In this document: positions 19,112-29,000 of the stretch, in pieces
Layout: every line of letters starts with the position of its first letter
Numbering within the stretch: position 1 is the stretch's first letter
DNA from: Clostridiales bacterium
GTDB lineage: Bacteria > Bacillota > Clostridia > Christensenellales > UBA1242
Assembly (NCBI GenBank): GCA_015055605.1
Contig: SVHV01000001.1
Location: forward strand, 315,026-379,025
Length of the DNA: 64,000 bases
Reading direction: 5' to 3'
Program-made: the position numbers and the translations under genes
Notes under the pieces: model-generated
Seen by the model: only the letters and a program-made list of their open reading frames with translations
Databases searched by the model: none
What the model was told of the DNA's origin: nothing

Positions 19112-19783
19112 CTATCTATATAGACTGAGGACATAATCGTACTCTTTAAGAATCCTCTGTTGTAGTTTATATGATGGTTGAACTAGTGATATTATTTTAT
19201 AAAAATCTTTAGAGTGATTGAACTCCACTATGTGTGTCAGCTCATGCACAATGACATAATCGACTGCATTGTGTGGAAGCATCACTAGTCTAAAATTTAA
19301 TTTGATATTTCTATCCTTGTCACAACTACCCCATCTAGTCTTACTATTGGTGATGGTTAGTTTACCATAGTCTATCTGCATCATCTGACCAAAGAACTCT
19401 AGTCTATCTGCAAGAATCTTCTTAGCGTTACTAATATACCATCTCTTAATTTTCGGAACAATTTCTTTATCTTCAATTTTAGATGGTAATGCTAGTTGTG
19501 TATCGGATAGTTCAATTTTCTTTAGACCATTTATCTTAGTTACTTTATATTTATTACCTAAGAACAGTATCTCTTTATATGATATAACATCTTTATTTAT
19601 ATTTAGTTTGTTCTCTATCTCTTTTTGCTTAGTTCTGATCCACTTTTCTTTTTCTGAAACATATTTCATAATTTCACTAAGTTTTAGTTTCTTAGGCGCA
19701 TGTATTACCAACTTACCCTCTTTGGTGATTGTAATTGACAAACTGCGTCTGTGGGTCCTAACTATTAAATCTGGATTTACCAT
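19112..19783 (-). CDS. YgjP/DUF45-family zinc metallopeptidase
   Basis: HELTHIVEFNHSKDFY zinc motif, TRWGSCDKDRNIKLNFRLVMLP; RBS AGGAG. Confidence 0.9.
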   Translation of the reverse strand: MVNPDLIVRTHRRSLSITITKEGKLVIHAPKKLKLSEIMKYVSEKEKWIRTKQKEIENKLNINKDVISYKEILFLGNKYKVTKINGLKKIELSDTQLALPSKIEDKEIVPKIKRWYISNAKKILADRLEFFGQMMQIDYGKLTITNSKTRWGSCDKDRNIKLNFRLVMLPHNAVDYVIVHELTHIVEFNHSKDFYKIISLVQPSYKLQQRILKEYDYVLSLYR

Positions 19784-19958
19784 CTAAATCTCCTGTCCAT
19801 TTTACTGCAATTATTATATCAAATTATAATATATTTAACCAACTAATAATGGCGAAAATAGTAGTATATTTTGTAGAGTGCATAGTATTTTATTTGACTA
19901 ATTATGTATTATTATATAATATAAATATATATGTACTATAATATCTTTTGGAGTTTGT

Positions 19959-21953
19959 ATGGCTAAAAGAAGAAGAAAAAGAATTGCATCAAGGGGTTCA
20001 GTTAACAATACAATACTAAAAACCCTAATTAATGGCGATAAATATGGATATGAAATTATCAAAGAGGTTGAAGAATTTTCTGATGGAAAAATCAAATTAA
20101 AACAACCTAGCTTATATAGTAGTCTATCTAGATTTGAAGAAAAAGGTTTCGTTACTTCATACTGGGGCGACAGTGATATTGGTGGTAGAAGACACTACTA
20201 CCATCTTACTGAGTCTGGTATACAATACTACGAAAAAGAAGTTCTCAAACTTGGCAGAGACGAAGATGTTGAAAATGAGGAAGAGGAAGAAGTTATTGCA
20301 GAAAACATTGAAAGCGAAGATGAAGACGAAGAAATCGTCTTAACAGAAGTAGATGAAACTGAGATTCCTAGTATAGCCACCTTCCCTGACAAAGAGGAAG
20401 AGGTTGTCATTCCTGACCATCAATTCTACAAACAAACACCTATTGAAAAACATATTCCTCAAAGCGATAGATTTGAAGAACAATATGTGTTAAAGAAGGC
20501 AGCAACATTTGATTCTGCACCTATTACAATATCTGCCACCCCAACCCCTACTAATATCCAACCTACTCCAGCAGACTCAATTATGAAAGAGGTATCGCCT
20601 TGGAAAATACAAGCTGCTCAAGCAAAAGAAAGCAATACTAAAGTATACAACACTGCGCTTAGAAAATTACATTATGTTAAGGTAGAAGGTATAGAAGAAA
20701 AACCAGAAGATAATGTAGAAGAAATAATAGAAGAAAAAGTGCCAGAAGTAATTGAAGAAACAACAATTACTCCTGAGCCAGTGATAGAGCCTGAGGTGAT
20801 AGAAGAAACACCACAACCTATCACATCTAATTCCAAAATTATTATTAAAGATAAAGATGGTATCTTCAAACTTAGGGACTCTAATTACGACCCTAATAAA
20901 CCTGTTGAAAAGAGTAAACCAGTTATAATTGATAATGTTATCAAGAGAAGAAATCCAAACAATGTATTTGGTTATACAGCTTATTCCGAACAAACCAACA
21001 AAACCCCTACCCCCAAATCAACTATTGAAATATCTGATGAGGAAAGAAAGCAAAGAAACGAAAACTTTGTTGAAAAATTCAATAGCATATCTAGAACTAA
21101 GCAACAAGATAAAGCAGAAGAAGATTTATCAAAAACTTATATACATAAACTTGATATGTTAAGAGTATCAGGAGAAAGAGACGACACGCCTCCTCCACCA
21201 CCTCGTAATTTTGAGCCTATCATTACCAGGTCAATCCTTGACGAAGAAGACGAGGAAGAGGAAGAAGAGTATCTCACACCTCAAGAACCTGAAATAGAAC
21301 AAAACAATATGTTTGAATATGTTGACGAAGAAGACAACATTGTTGACTTAGAAGAGGAAACAGTAGAAGATAATATTGTAGACCTAGAGCCAGAACAATT
21401 CGAGACTAGGAACGACAATAAACAATATATAGAAGAAATCTCCAACTATTCAGCACCGAAAGAAACACTTAAAATGAATAGGTATGAGAATAAAACTACT
21501 GCTATTTTATCCGATAAAACCTATGTACTAATCAATAAAGTTAAGTTTGTCTTTGGATTATTACTAGCAATAATTATGGTGGCTGAATTACTCGGCACAT
21601 TTGTATTACTAAGAGACAGAGGATTAATCATTGATAATGACAATACACTATTTGTAGTTAGCTATGCCATCACAGGCTTCTTAGCACTAATATACATACT
21701 CCCTGTAATCTTTAATGCCAATGAACATAGACTAAATAACTTTAAAATGAAATATGCAATTATATTCGGTATACTAACATTCTTAGTTTCTATGATACTT
21801 ATATATTGCGTAAATACTCTATTAGGCTTTAAGTTAGACAACTTTGAATTCTTTGCTACAAAAATTATAGTTCCTGCAGTTATGGTATTTAACTTTGTTA
21901 TTTTACCACCTATCTATGGACTATTACTTAAATCAAAGAAATTCTATGACTAA
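19959..21953 (+). CDS. PadR-type wHTH protein with long acidic linker and C-terminal membrane domain
   Basis: N-terminal ILKTLINGDKYGYEIIKEVEEF...LKQPSLYSSLSRFEEKGFVTSYWGDSDIGGRRHYYHLTESG; about 400-aa E/D/P-rich linker; hydrophobic TM segments at the C-terminus. Confidence 0.88.
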   Translation: MAKRRRKRIASRGSVNNTILKTLINGDKYGYEIIKEVEEFSDGKIKLKQPSLYSSLSRFEEKGFVTSYWGDSDIGGRRHYYHLTESGIQYYEKEVLKLGRDEDVENEEEEEVIAENIESEDEDEEIVLTEVDETEIPSIATFPDKEEEVVIPDHQFYKQTPIEKHIPQSDRFEEQYVLKKAATFDSAPITISATPTPTNIQPTPADSIMKEVSPWKIQAAQAKESNTKVYNTALRKLHYVKVEGIEEKPEDNVEEIIEEKVPEVIEETTITPEPVIEPEVIEETPQPITSNSKIIIKDKDGIFKLRDSNYDPNKPVEKSKPVIIDNVIKRRNPNNVFGYTAYSEQTNKTPTPKSTIEISDEERKQRNENFVEKFNSISRTKQQDKAEEDLSKTYIHKLDMLRVSGERDDTPPPPPRNFEPIITRSILDEEDEEEEEEYLTPQEPEIEQNNMFEYVDEEDNIVDLEEETVEDNIVDLEPEQFETRNDNKQYIEEISNYSAPKETLKMNRYENKTTAILSDKTYVLINKVKFVFGLLLAIIMVAELLGTFVLLRDRGLIIDNDNTLFVVSYAITGFLALIYILPVIFNANEHRLNNFKMKYAIIFGILTFLVSMILIYCVNTLLGFKLDNFEFFATKIIVPAVMVFNFVILPPIYGLLLKSKKFYD

Positions 21954-21955
21954 GA

Positions 21956-22837
21956 TTATTTATTAGATTCTCGAGTCTTACTTTTATTCAAGAATTTACC
22001 TAATATAAAGTTTTGTAGCGGCTCTTGATATTTATAAATAATAAAAACAAAAGATGTGGTAATTACTAAAATGACTAGCCACACATATACTCCCCAGCCA
22101 GTAAATGGAATTAGTTGTCCACTGCCAAAAAATGACATACAGACAACTCCAATGGGTCTTACAAGTATCGTTACCCAAGAGAATGATAACAAAGACATAT
22201 TAGTAATACCAGCAATCAAACAAAGAATATCATCTGGAAACATAGGAAGTAAAAAAGCTATACTTAAGAAAAACGAACCTCTCTTTAGAATCATAGAAGA
22301 ATATTTATCACAATTATTCTTCCCCACTATCCAAGAGACAATTCGATAACCACAAGTCCTTCCTATGTAAAAAGATATAAAAGAACCTATTAAAACACCT
22401 ATACTACAATATATTCCACCCATTAGTGGTCCATATATTAGACTTCCTACTATACATATTACTGCTGCTGGTATAGGTAAAATAACTACTTGTGCTATTT
22501 GTATCAAAATATATACTAATACACCCTTTTCTTTAGTAGATAGGATATATTCTTTAAGAGAAGACACTGAAGAAAAGAGAGAAATTATATTTAGTTTCAA
22601 TAAAATAAAAAAAGACACAATCACTACAAAACATAATATATAAATAACATACAGCAACCTACTTATACTTTGTTTTTTACTAAAAATATAGGCAAAAACA
22701 AGTAAAGATATGGAGGTTATGATTATAATAAGTTTATATGGTAGTGCTAGATACTGATTATCAATTTTTAGTGTAAAATAGATAATTGACAACAATATTA
22801 TAAAATTTAAAAAAAATTTTAAAGACTTTTTGAACAT
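21956..22837 (-). CDS. VTT/DedA-family (TVP38/TMEM64-like) membrane protein
   Basis: GSLIYGPLMGGIYCSIGVLIGSFISFYIGR and LLPMFPDDILCLIAGITNMSLLSF motifs; start chosen at internal Met (MFKKSLKF) to avoid overlap with the divergent ABC gene. Confidence 0.85.
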   Translation of the reverse strand: MFKKSLKFFLNFIILLSIIYFTLKIDNQYLALPYKLIIIITSISLLVFAYIFSKKQSISRLLYVIYILCFVVIVSFFILLKLNIISLFSSVSSLKEYILSTKEKGVLVYILIQIAQVVILPIPAAVICIVGSLIYGPLMGGIYCSIGVLIGSFISFYIGRTCGYRIVSWIVGKNNCDKYSSMILKRGSFFLSIAFLLPMFPDDILCLIAGITNMSLLSFSWVTILVRPIGVVCMSFFGSGQLIPFTGWGVYVWLVILVITTSFVFIIYKYQEPLQNFILGKFLNKSKTRESNK

Positions 22838-22925
22838 ATTTGCACCTGATAAGTAAATATATTCAAATATATTACGAACAAAATAAATATATAACCTAAA
22901 AAAACAAAGAAAAAGGAGAAATATT

Positions 22926-23864
22926 TTGAGTAGAGTCATCCTTGATGTATCAAATGTAACAAAGGTATTTGGTAATAGAGTAGCTGTAAATAATGTTTCC
23001 TTCTCAATCAGAGAGGGAGAGATTTTTGGTTTCTTAGGACCAAATGGTGCTGGTAAAACTACCACTATGAAAATGATTTGTGGACTCTCAGGCATTACAA
23101 AAGGTACAATTAGAATATGTAATTACGATATGCCAAAAGAACAAGAAAAGGCACTTGCAAATATCGGAGCACTAATTGAAAATCCCCTAATGTATCCTAA
23201 TATGACAGGTCTAGACAATCTAAAATATTATGCTAGTCTTTATAAAAATATTAAAAAAGAAGACATTATCAAATATGCTAGAGTTGTTGGTCTAGAGCAT
23301 AGACTAAAAGATAAGGTAAAAACATACTCTTTGGGTATGAAACAGAGATTAGGTATTGCACAAGCCCTACTCCACTCTCCTAAGCTTCTTATTCTAGACG
23401 AACCACTAAGTGGTCTTGACCCAAATGGCGTAAAAGAAATGAGGGATTTCCTAAGGATTCTCGCCAAAAACTACAAGATTGCTATTTTAATTTCTAGTCA
23501 CATGTTAGCCGATATGGAACAAATATGCGATACAGTGGGAATTATTAATAACGGTCAATTACTTGAGATTAAATCTATTAATAATCTAAAAGAGAGTATC
23601 GGTGGTACTAAGCGTTTACAAATCAAAGTAGACTACCCTAACTATGCAGGTAAAATTGTAGTAAACGAGCTAAGACTCAAGGCTGAGGTTGCCGGTAATA
23701 GAGTTCTAGTTCATGCAGACCAAGACCAAGTTGGAAAAGTATCCCAAACCTTAATAAAATATGGTATCAATATATTTGGTATAGATATTGTATCTAAATC
23801 ACTAGAGGCAATATTCCTAGATATAATCAATAATAAACAAAAAGGTAAAACTAGTATAGTATAG
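22926..23864 (+). CDS. ABC transporter ATP-binding protein (BcrA-like)
   Basis: GPNGAGKTTTMKMICGL, YSLGMKQRLGIAQALL, LLILDEPLSGLDPNG; TTG start with AGGAG RBS. Confidence 0.94.
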   Translation: MSRVILDVSNVTKVFGNRVAVNNVSFSIREGEIFGFLGPNGAGKTTTMKMICGLSGITKGTIRICNYDMPKEQEKALANIGALIENPLMYPNMTGLDNLKYYASLYKNIKKEDIIKYARVVGLEHRLKDKVKTYSLGMKQRLGIAQALLHSPKLLILDEPLSGLDPNGVKEMRDFLRILAKNYKIAILISSHMLADMEQICDTVGIINNGQLLEIKSINNLKESIGGTKRLQIKVDYPNYAGKIVVNELRLKAEVAGNRVLVHADQDQVGKVSQTLIKYGINIFGIDIVSKSLEAIFLDIINNKQKGKTSIV

Positions 23865-23876
23865 AGGAGGAAAAAA

Positions 23877-25982
23877 ATGACAAGCACTTTTAGGCTAACA
23901 TCTGCTGAGTTTAAAAAGATATTCAAAAGACCTAGCATATTCATTATGGCCATATTATTAGTTATTGCAGTATTTATTTCTTTATATACATTCAACCCTA
24001 ATAGTAGAGTTGATAATACAGTTGACTACTCACTCGATAATTCTCTGCAATACTATACAACATTTTATTCTGGTAGCACAGAACAAACTAAAAGCGATAT
24101 CGATAATAGTTTCTTAGCAACAGATGAAATTATTAACTATTATAAACTATATAATGATAGAAATTCTAAATTAAATAGCTACTATAATGACATTTATTCG
24201 GCAATTAGAAAGGTAGAATCAGAAACTAGTGCTCAACTAAAAGCATCTAAGTTTAATGATGTTATAGAAGCACTAGAGGACTTTAAGAGAATATTTGTTT
24301 CATTTGATGAATTTGTTGATATGAATAATGCACAATATGATTTTATTACTATTACAACAACTTCACAGGAAATAAGTGGCAAGACATCTTATACATATTT
24401 AGACAACTCCCTAGCTAGTTTAGATTATCTCATAGATTATGCAAAATCTCATACTTATCATGAATTTATTGATATGTTTAACCTAGCCGGAAACGGACAC
24501 AAGACAAAGCTTGAAAAAGTATTACATCATGGTCTTGATTACATCCAAACAACTTTCTTAGGCATATCTCAAACTATTGCTAAAAATTATTCTGCTTATG
24601 AAGCTTCAGTTGAAAGTTCAAAAACAGACAATTCAATTAGAATTGGTAATAGAAATGCACTAAAGACAGCTTTAGAAACATATCAAACATATTTTAAACT
24701 TGTTCTTGATAATGACTACCCTCTAGTTTTAGTAAATAAAGATAAAAAGGTTGCAATAGAAGAATTAATTATATCTGCTATTGATACTATCTCTATTCCA
24801 GTTTCTGAAGAAAAACTATATAATAGTCATAAAACTGCGTTTGAAAATTTAGCAAAACTAAATATTATAAACAATATAAATACATTTACAAATAATGAAA
24901 TTTCTCAGTTTGAAGTAGATAACTATCTAATCAATGACTACACAAATTACCAAAAGAAAGTTAATGATAATAGAACTGCAATTCTTACAAAAATCGATAA
25001 TCTAAAAAATGATGAGGCAGTGAGCAATATACAATTTGCCATTACAGAATACTACCTACTCAGTGAAGCATATCACAATTATATTTACGATAAAACAATT
25101 ATATCTGTTACTGATTCTTACGAAAAAACACAATATGTAGATTTTTACAAATACAAATTAGATGAGTTTAATAGATATCAAGTTAACGAAGCGTTAACTA
25201 CAAATAAGTATTATATTGATAATAATGTATACGAAAATTCATATTTAACAAATTTTGCATTTAATCAAAAATCAGGAAATGGCGATACCAACCTATTTGA
25301 CTTTATGTACTTTGCACTTGAGCTATGTGCTGTGATTATTATGGTATTTGCAGTAATGCTTGTATGTAGTTTGATTACAGGAGAATCAGAGAGTGGTACT
25401 ATAAAGTTATTATTAGTTAGACCATACAAAAGAGGCAAAATTATTACTGCTAAATTATTAGCAACTCTATTCTTTGCCCTAACATTTATGATATTCTCAT
25501 TTATCATTACATTTGTTGGTGGCTACTTCTTATTCGGTATGCCTACACAGAATGTTTTAGCCGTATTTAACGCCACTACAGCCTTTGAAATTAATCCTTT
25601 AGGACTTATGGGTATCAATGCCCTATCGCTCCTTTTAGACATAGTTTTCTTCGTTGTTTTAGCATTAATGATTTCTATATTGTGTAAGAACTATGCTGCA
25701 TCTATTTCTGCTGTATTAGTAGTTATAATACTAAATTATGCACTAAATGTTGTATTTGGAGGTACATTCTGGTATACTGTACTTCCTGGAATGAATCTGC
25801 ACATCTTTAAATACTTTGGTAATGCATTTACCTCAGTTGGTGATGGAATGATACTACAAACCCTACTACTCACATCTATTGAGAGTTCAATGACATTTGT
25901 GTTTAGTGTTCTAGCAAACCTATCATATATGGTGATTGCACTTGCAATATCATATTCAGTATTTGCAAAGAGAGATTTCTAA
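23877..25982 (+). CDS. ABC-2 type transporter permease with a large extracytoplasmic insert
   Basis: One N-terminal TM, about 430-aa hydrophilic region, then a cluster of TM segments (MVFAVMLVCSLITGESESGTIKLLLVRPYKRGKIITAKLLATL). Confidence 0.88.
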   Translation: MTSTFRLTSAEFKKIFKRPSIFIMAILLVIAVFISLYTFNPNSRVDNTVDYSLDNSLQYYTTFYSGSTEQTKSDIDNSFLATDEIINYYKLYNDRNSKLNSYYNDIYSAIRKVESETSAQLKASKFNDVIEALEDFKRIFVSFDEFVDMNNAQYDFITITTTSQEISGKTSYTYLDNSLASLDYLIDYAKSHTYHEFIDMFNLAGNGHKTKLEKVLHHGLDYIQTTFLGISQTIAKNYSAYEASVESSKTDNSIRIGNRNALKTALETYQTYFKLVLDNDYPLVLVNKDKKVAIEELIISAIDTISIPVSEEKLYNSHKTAFENLAKLNIINNINTFTNNEISQFEVDNYLINDYTNYQKKVNDNRTAILTKIDNLKNDEAVSNIQFAITEYYLLSEAYHNYIYDKTIISVTDSYEKTQYVDFYKYKLDEFNRYQVNEALTTNKYYIDNNVYENSYLTNFAFNQKSGNGDTNLFDFMYFALELCAVIIMVFAVMLVCSLITGESESGTIKLLLVRPYKRGKIITAKLLATLFFALTFMIFSFIITFVGGYFLFGMPTQNVLAVFNATTAFEINPLGLMGINALSLLLDIVFFVVLALMISILCKNYAASISAVLVVIILNYALNVVFGGTFWYTVLPGMNLHIFKYFGNAFTSVGDGMILQTLLLTSIESSMTFVFSVLANLSYMVIALAISYSVFAKRDF

Positions 25983-25991
25983 ATATACATC

Positions 25992-26022
25992 AAAAAACAC
26001 AGGAACAATACCTGTGTTTTTT
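25992..26022 (+). terminator. Terminator after the ABC permease
   Basis: AAAAAACACAGG/CCTGTGTTTTTT stem, 7-nt loop. Confidence 0.85.
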
Positions 26023-26040
26023 TAACTATCCATATAAACA

Positions 26041-26077
26041 AAAAAAAGACTATATCTAAATGATATAGCCTTTTTTC
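26041..26077 (-). terminator. Terminator of the giant gene
   Basis: Minus strand GGCTATATC-ATTTA-GATATAGTC followed by T7. Confidence 0.85.
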
Positions 26078-29000
26078 TTACATATTAGAAGATGAATTAT
26101 GTAACCAGTATTCATAAGGTTTATTTACTGTAATATCTATTACAATATCTCTTGAGATTGTATCTAGATTAAATGAACCTATATAATTGAATGCAACATT
26201 ACTATTGTTAATAGTAGCATAATTATCATAATAATCACTATCTGCATTTAATGTATAACTGAATGCCGACACCTCAGTTGTACATGCTGCATTAGTATAT
26301 AATTTTGATGTTCCTATCGTGGTTGTTGTATCAATATAATATGTCACTCCACCGATAATTACAGTATTATCAGCAGTAATATTATAGTAATATCCAGCAT
26401 AATCTCCAGAAGTAACTTTTACTCTTGAGATTGTAGGATTATATGTAATATTTGCATTAGTAATTGTTGTCTTGTCTGTTTCGTTAACATAGAACATAGG
26501 ATAGTACAAATATACACTCCATGTACCATAATCATCTACTGTAAAGTCATAGTCAACACCAGCATAAGTGTAAGTATATACTGAGTCAAGAACTCCATTA
26601 AATATGTTAGCAAATGTGTAGGTTTCATTATTCTTCATATCAATAGAGTATGCATAGTCTACAATACCTGCACTATTAGTATGAACTAGTACCACTGTTA
26701 CAAAGTCATCATCTTGTACACCATCTGTTCCCGCGTCAGCAGTAAGGGTTGAATTAAGTGTTAGATTGAATTCTCTATATTCGTAAGTTATTACAAGTCC
26801 ATAAGTCTCTGCGACTAATTCTTCGTGTATATGAATATCGTTATTTGTGTTATCTGTATACTTATCATAATATGTAATAGTTTCGTGTGTTCCATCCCCT
26901 CTAATAATCTCACCGAATAGAACTGAAGACACAAGTCCATTAGAAGTATTAGAAATCATTACATCTATATAGTCAGAAGCCATAATAGAATATGTAAATT
27001 CTATTACAGAAGTATCAGCATATTCAGACGCTACAATATCTGCATAATTACTAACCACTTCATTGCTTGCATTCTTATAGAAGATTGAATCAATACCTCT
27101 ATCTTCATGGTCTAAGCTACCCATGTATAGATTACCTAATTGAACAGTTGGAGCACCGTTTTTGTAAGGATTATATACTACTACATCAATCTCTACAGCA
27201 TTTCTGCCATAAATTGATCTTAGTACAGGATAATCCCAGTTAATGTGATAGATATAAGTCCAAATATTTGAGAAATCCCATGTAGACTTATTCTTAAATG
27301 CTTGTTGAGATACAAGTTCTTCAGTAGTAATACTCTCAATCATATCAGTTGCTGTGATTGTGAATCCACCAGTATTATTTCTAACTGCACCAGCCATATA
27401 ATTACCCATCTGTGGGTCTTTACGACTGTCTACTAGATAGTAGTTTTTAGAAATTTCTAATGAACTATCATAGATATTGTTAACAACATAAACCGAACCA
27501 GTTCCTGCCTTGAAAATTATCTCATTTGCAGAATAGTTATTCTTCATTATTGTATGCCAATTAATTTCATGAATAATAGATGCTACATTTGTAACATTAT
27601 ACGATACAATTTTACCTTTAGAATAATTATCTTTAATGGTAGTTTCTGATGCTGTATACACCAAACCAGAAACCGAACTATTCTCAATAGGTGCTCCTGC
27701 ACTACTATAGCCAGTAAGTATTCCGTTGAAATAATTTTCATTAACAGCATAATCTATTCCATCTATATTCAAAGGATTATAATTATAACCAACTAGACCA
27801 GCAATGTGTGTACCAACACCTAATCCAACAATATTTCCACCGTAATCATCACCGATTGCATAAGTGCTATGTAATTCTCCTTCTGCATTATATCCAGTAA
27901 CTGTAGATGCTGTGAGTTTAGACTCCCACAACCATCCTACTAATCCTGCAACGACTGGGTAATTATAATGATTAGAAGAATATCCTCTAACAGAACCGGA
28001 GATATAATTAACATTACTAATAATTGTAGAATTTTCAGCATCTGATACCACTACTGCTAAAATATTTCCAGTACCGGCAATGTTAACACTCTCAAAATCA
28101 AGACCCTTAATATTAGAATGAGTTGTATAACTAATAAATGCTGATTCGCCCATATTATACCATCTGTTTTCATTACCTATTGTCATACCAGAGATAGTAA
28201 TATTATCTGTTGCTACATCATGTTTAAGATCATCTGCAATTACTTCGTCAATACTATCTTTATCAATACCATAAATGCTAATACTATCATTAAATCTTTG
28301 AGAATTAATAGGAGTCCAGTATCTACCAGATAAATCAATATCGTTAATAATTACAAAGTTCTTTCCAATTAGTTCTGGATTTCTGTAAGAAGTTGCCCTA
28401 CTTAACCATGCTAATTGATAAACATTTTCAATACCATAAGCATCAATGCTTGAATTATAAGGAAGGTCACTGAGTGAAATATCTGCTACATTATTAGTGC
28501 CATCATTATATTCAATCCAAAGGCCTGTATCTTTGACTGTTTCTGTAGAAGAATAGTCATTAATACCTAAAGTAAAGTGACCTTGTACCTCAGTAAACTT
28601 AAGTACAGGATAAGTGTATGAGCCAGTACCCATTGACCAATCGGTCATGAAGTCAAATCCTACAAAACTATTTTCATCAGACATTTGAGCAGTTGTTAAT
28701 GGGACTGCAGATGATGCTATAGAACTTGTATTGTTACTAGATAAGTAATAAATATTTTCTATAATTGAACCTGCTTCTTTATGAGTAATTTCATAAGAAT
28801 TGGAACCACTCTCAGATAACAATTTTCCAACATTATATGCGTTTTTCAAGATACCATAAGTAACCCTACTGATACCAGAAGCATCCTTTCTTCCTGCAAT
28901 GATCTCACCACTATTGTAAGCATTAATAATAGTACCTGCATTATTGTATATAATACCAGCAGCATAATATACTTCATTATTAATTGTACCTGTATTTGCA

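Noticed and set aside
16594-19783. Integrated mobile element carrying the tyrosine recombinase
   Set aside because: No phage, plasmid or transposon genes, no attachment-site duplication seen, and the recombinase lies directly behind lexA; treated as chromosomal Xer-like pending checks.
20667-20993. 108-aa minus-strand ORF inside the PadR-fusion gene
   Set aside because: F/Y/W-rich antisense shadow of the E/D-rich linker; no RBS or domain evidence.
22838-23095. N-terminal extension of the VTT/DedA-like ORF to 23095
   Set aside because: It would overlap the start of the divergent ABC ATPase gene antisense; internal Met at 22837 gives a normal membrane-protein start.
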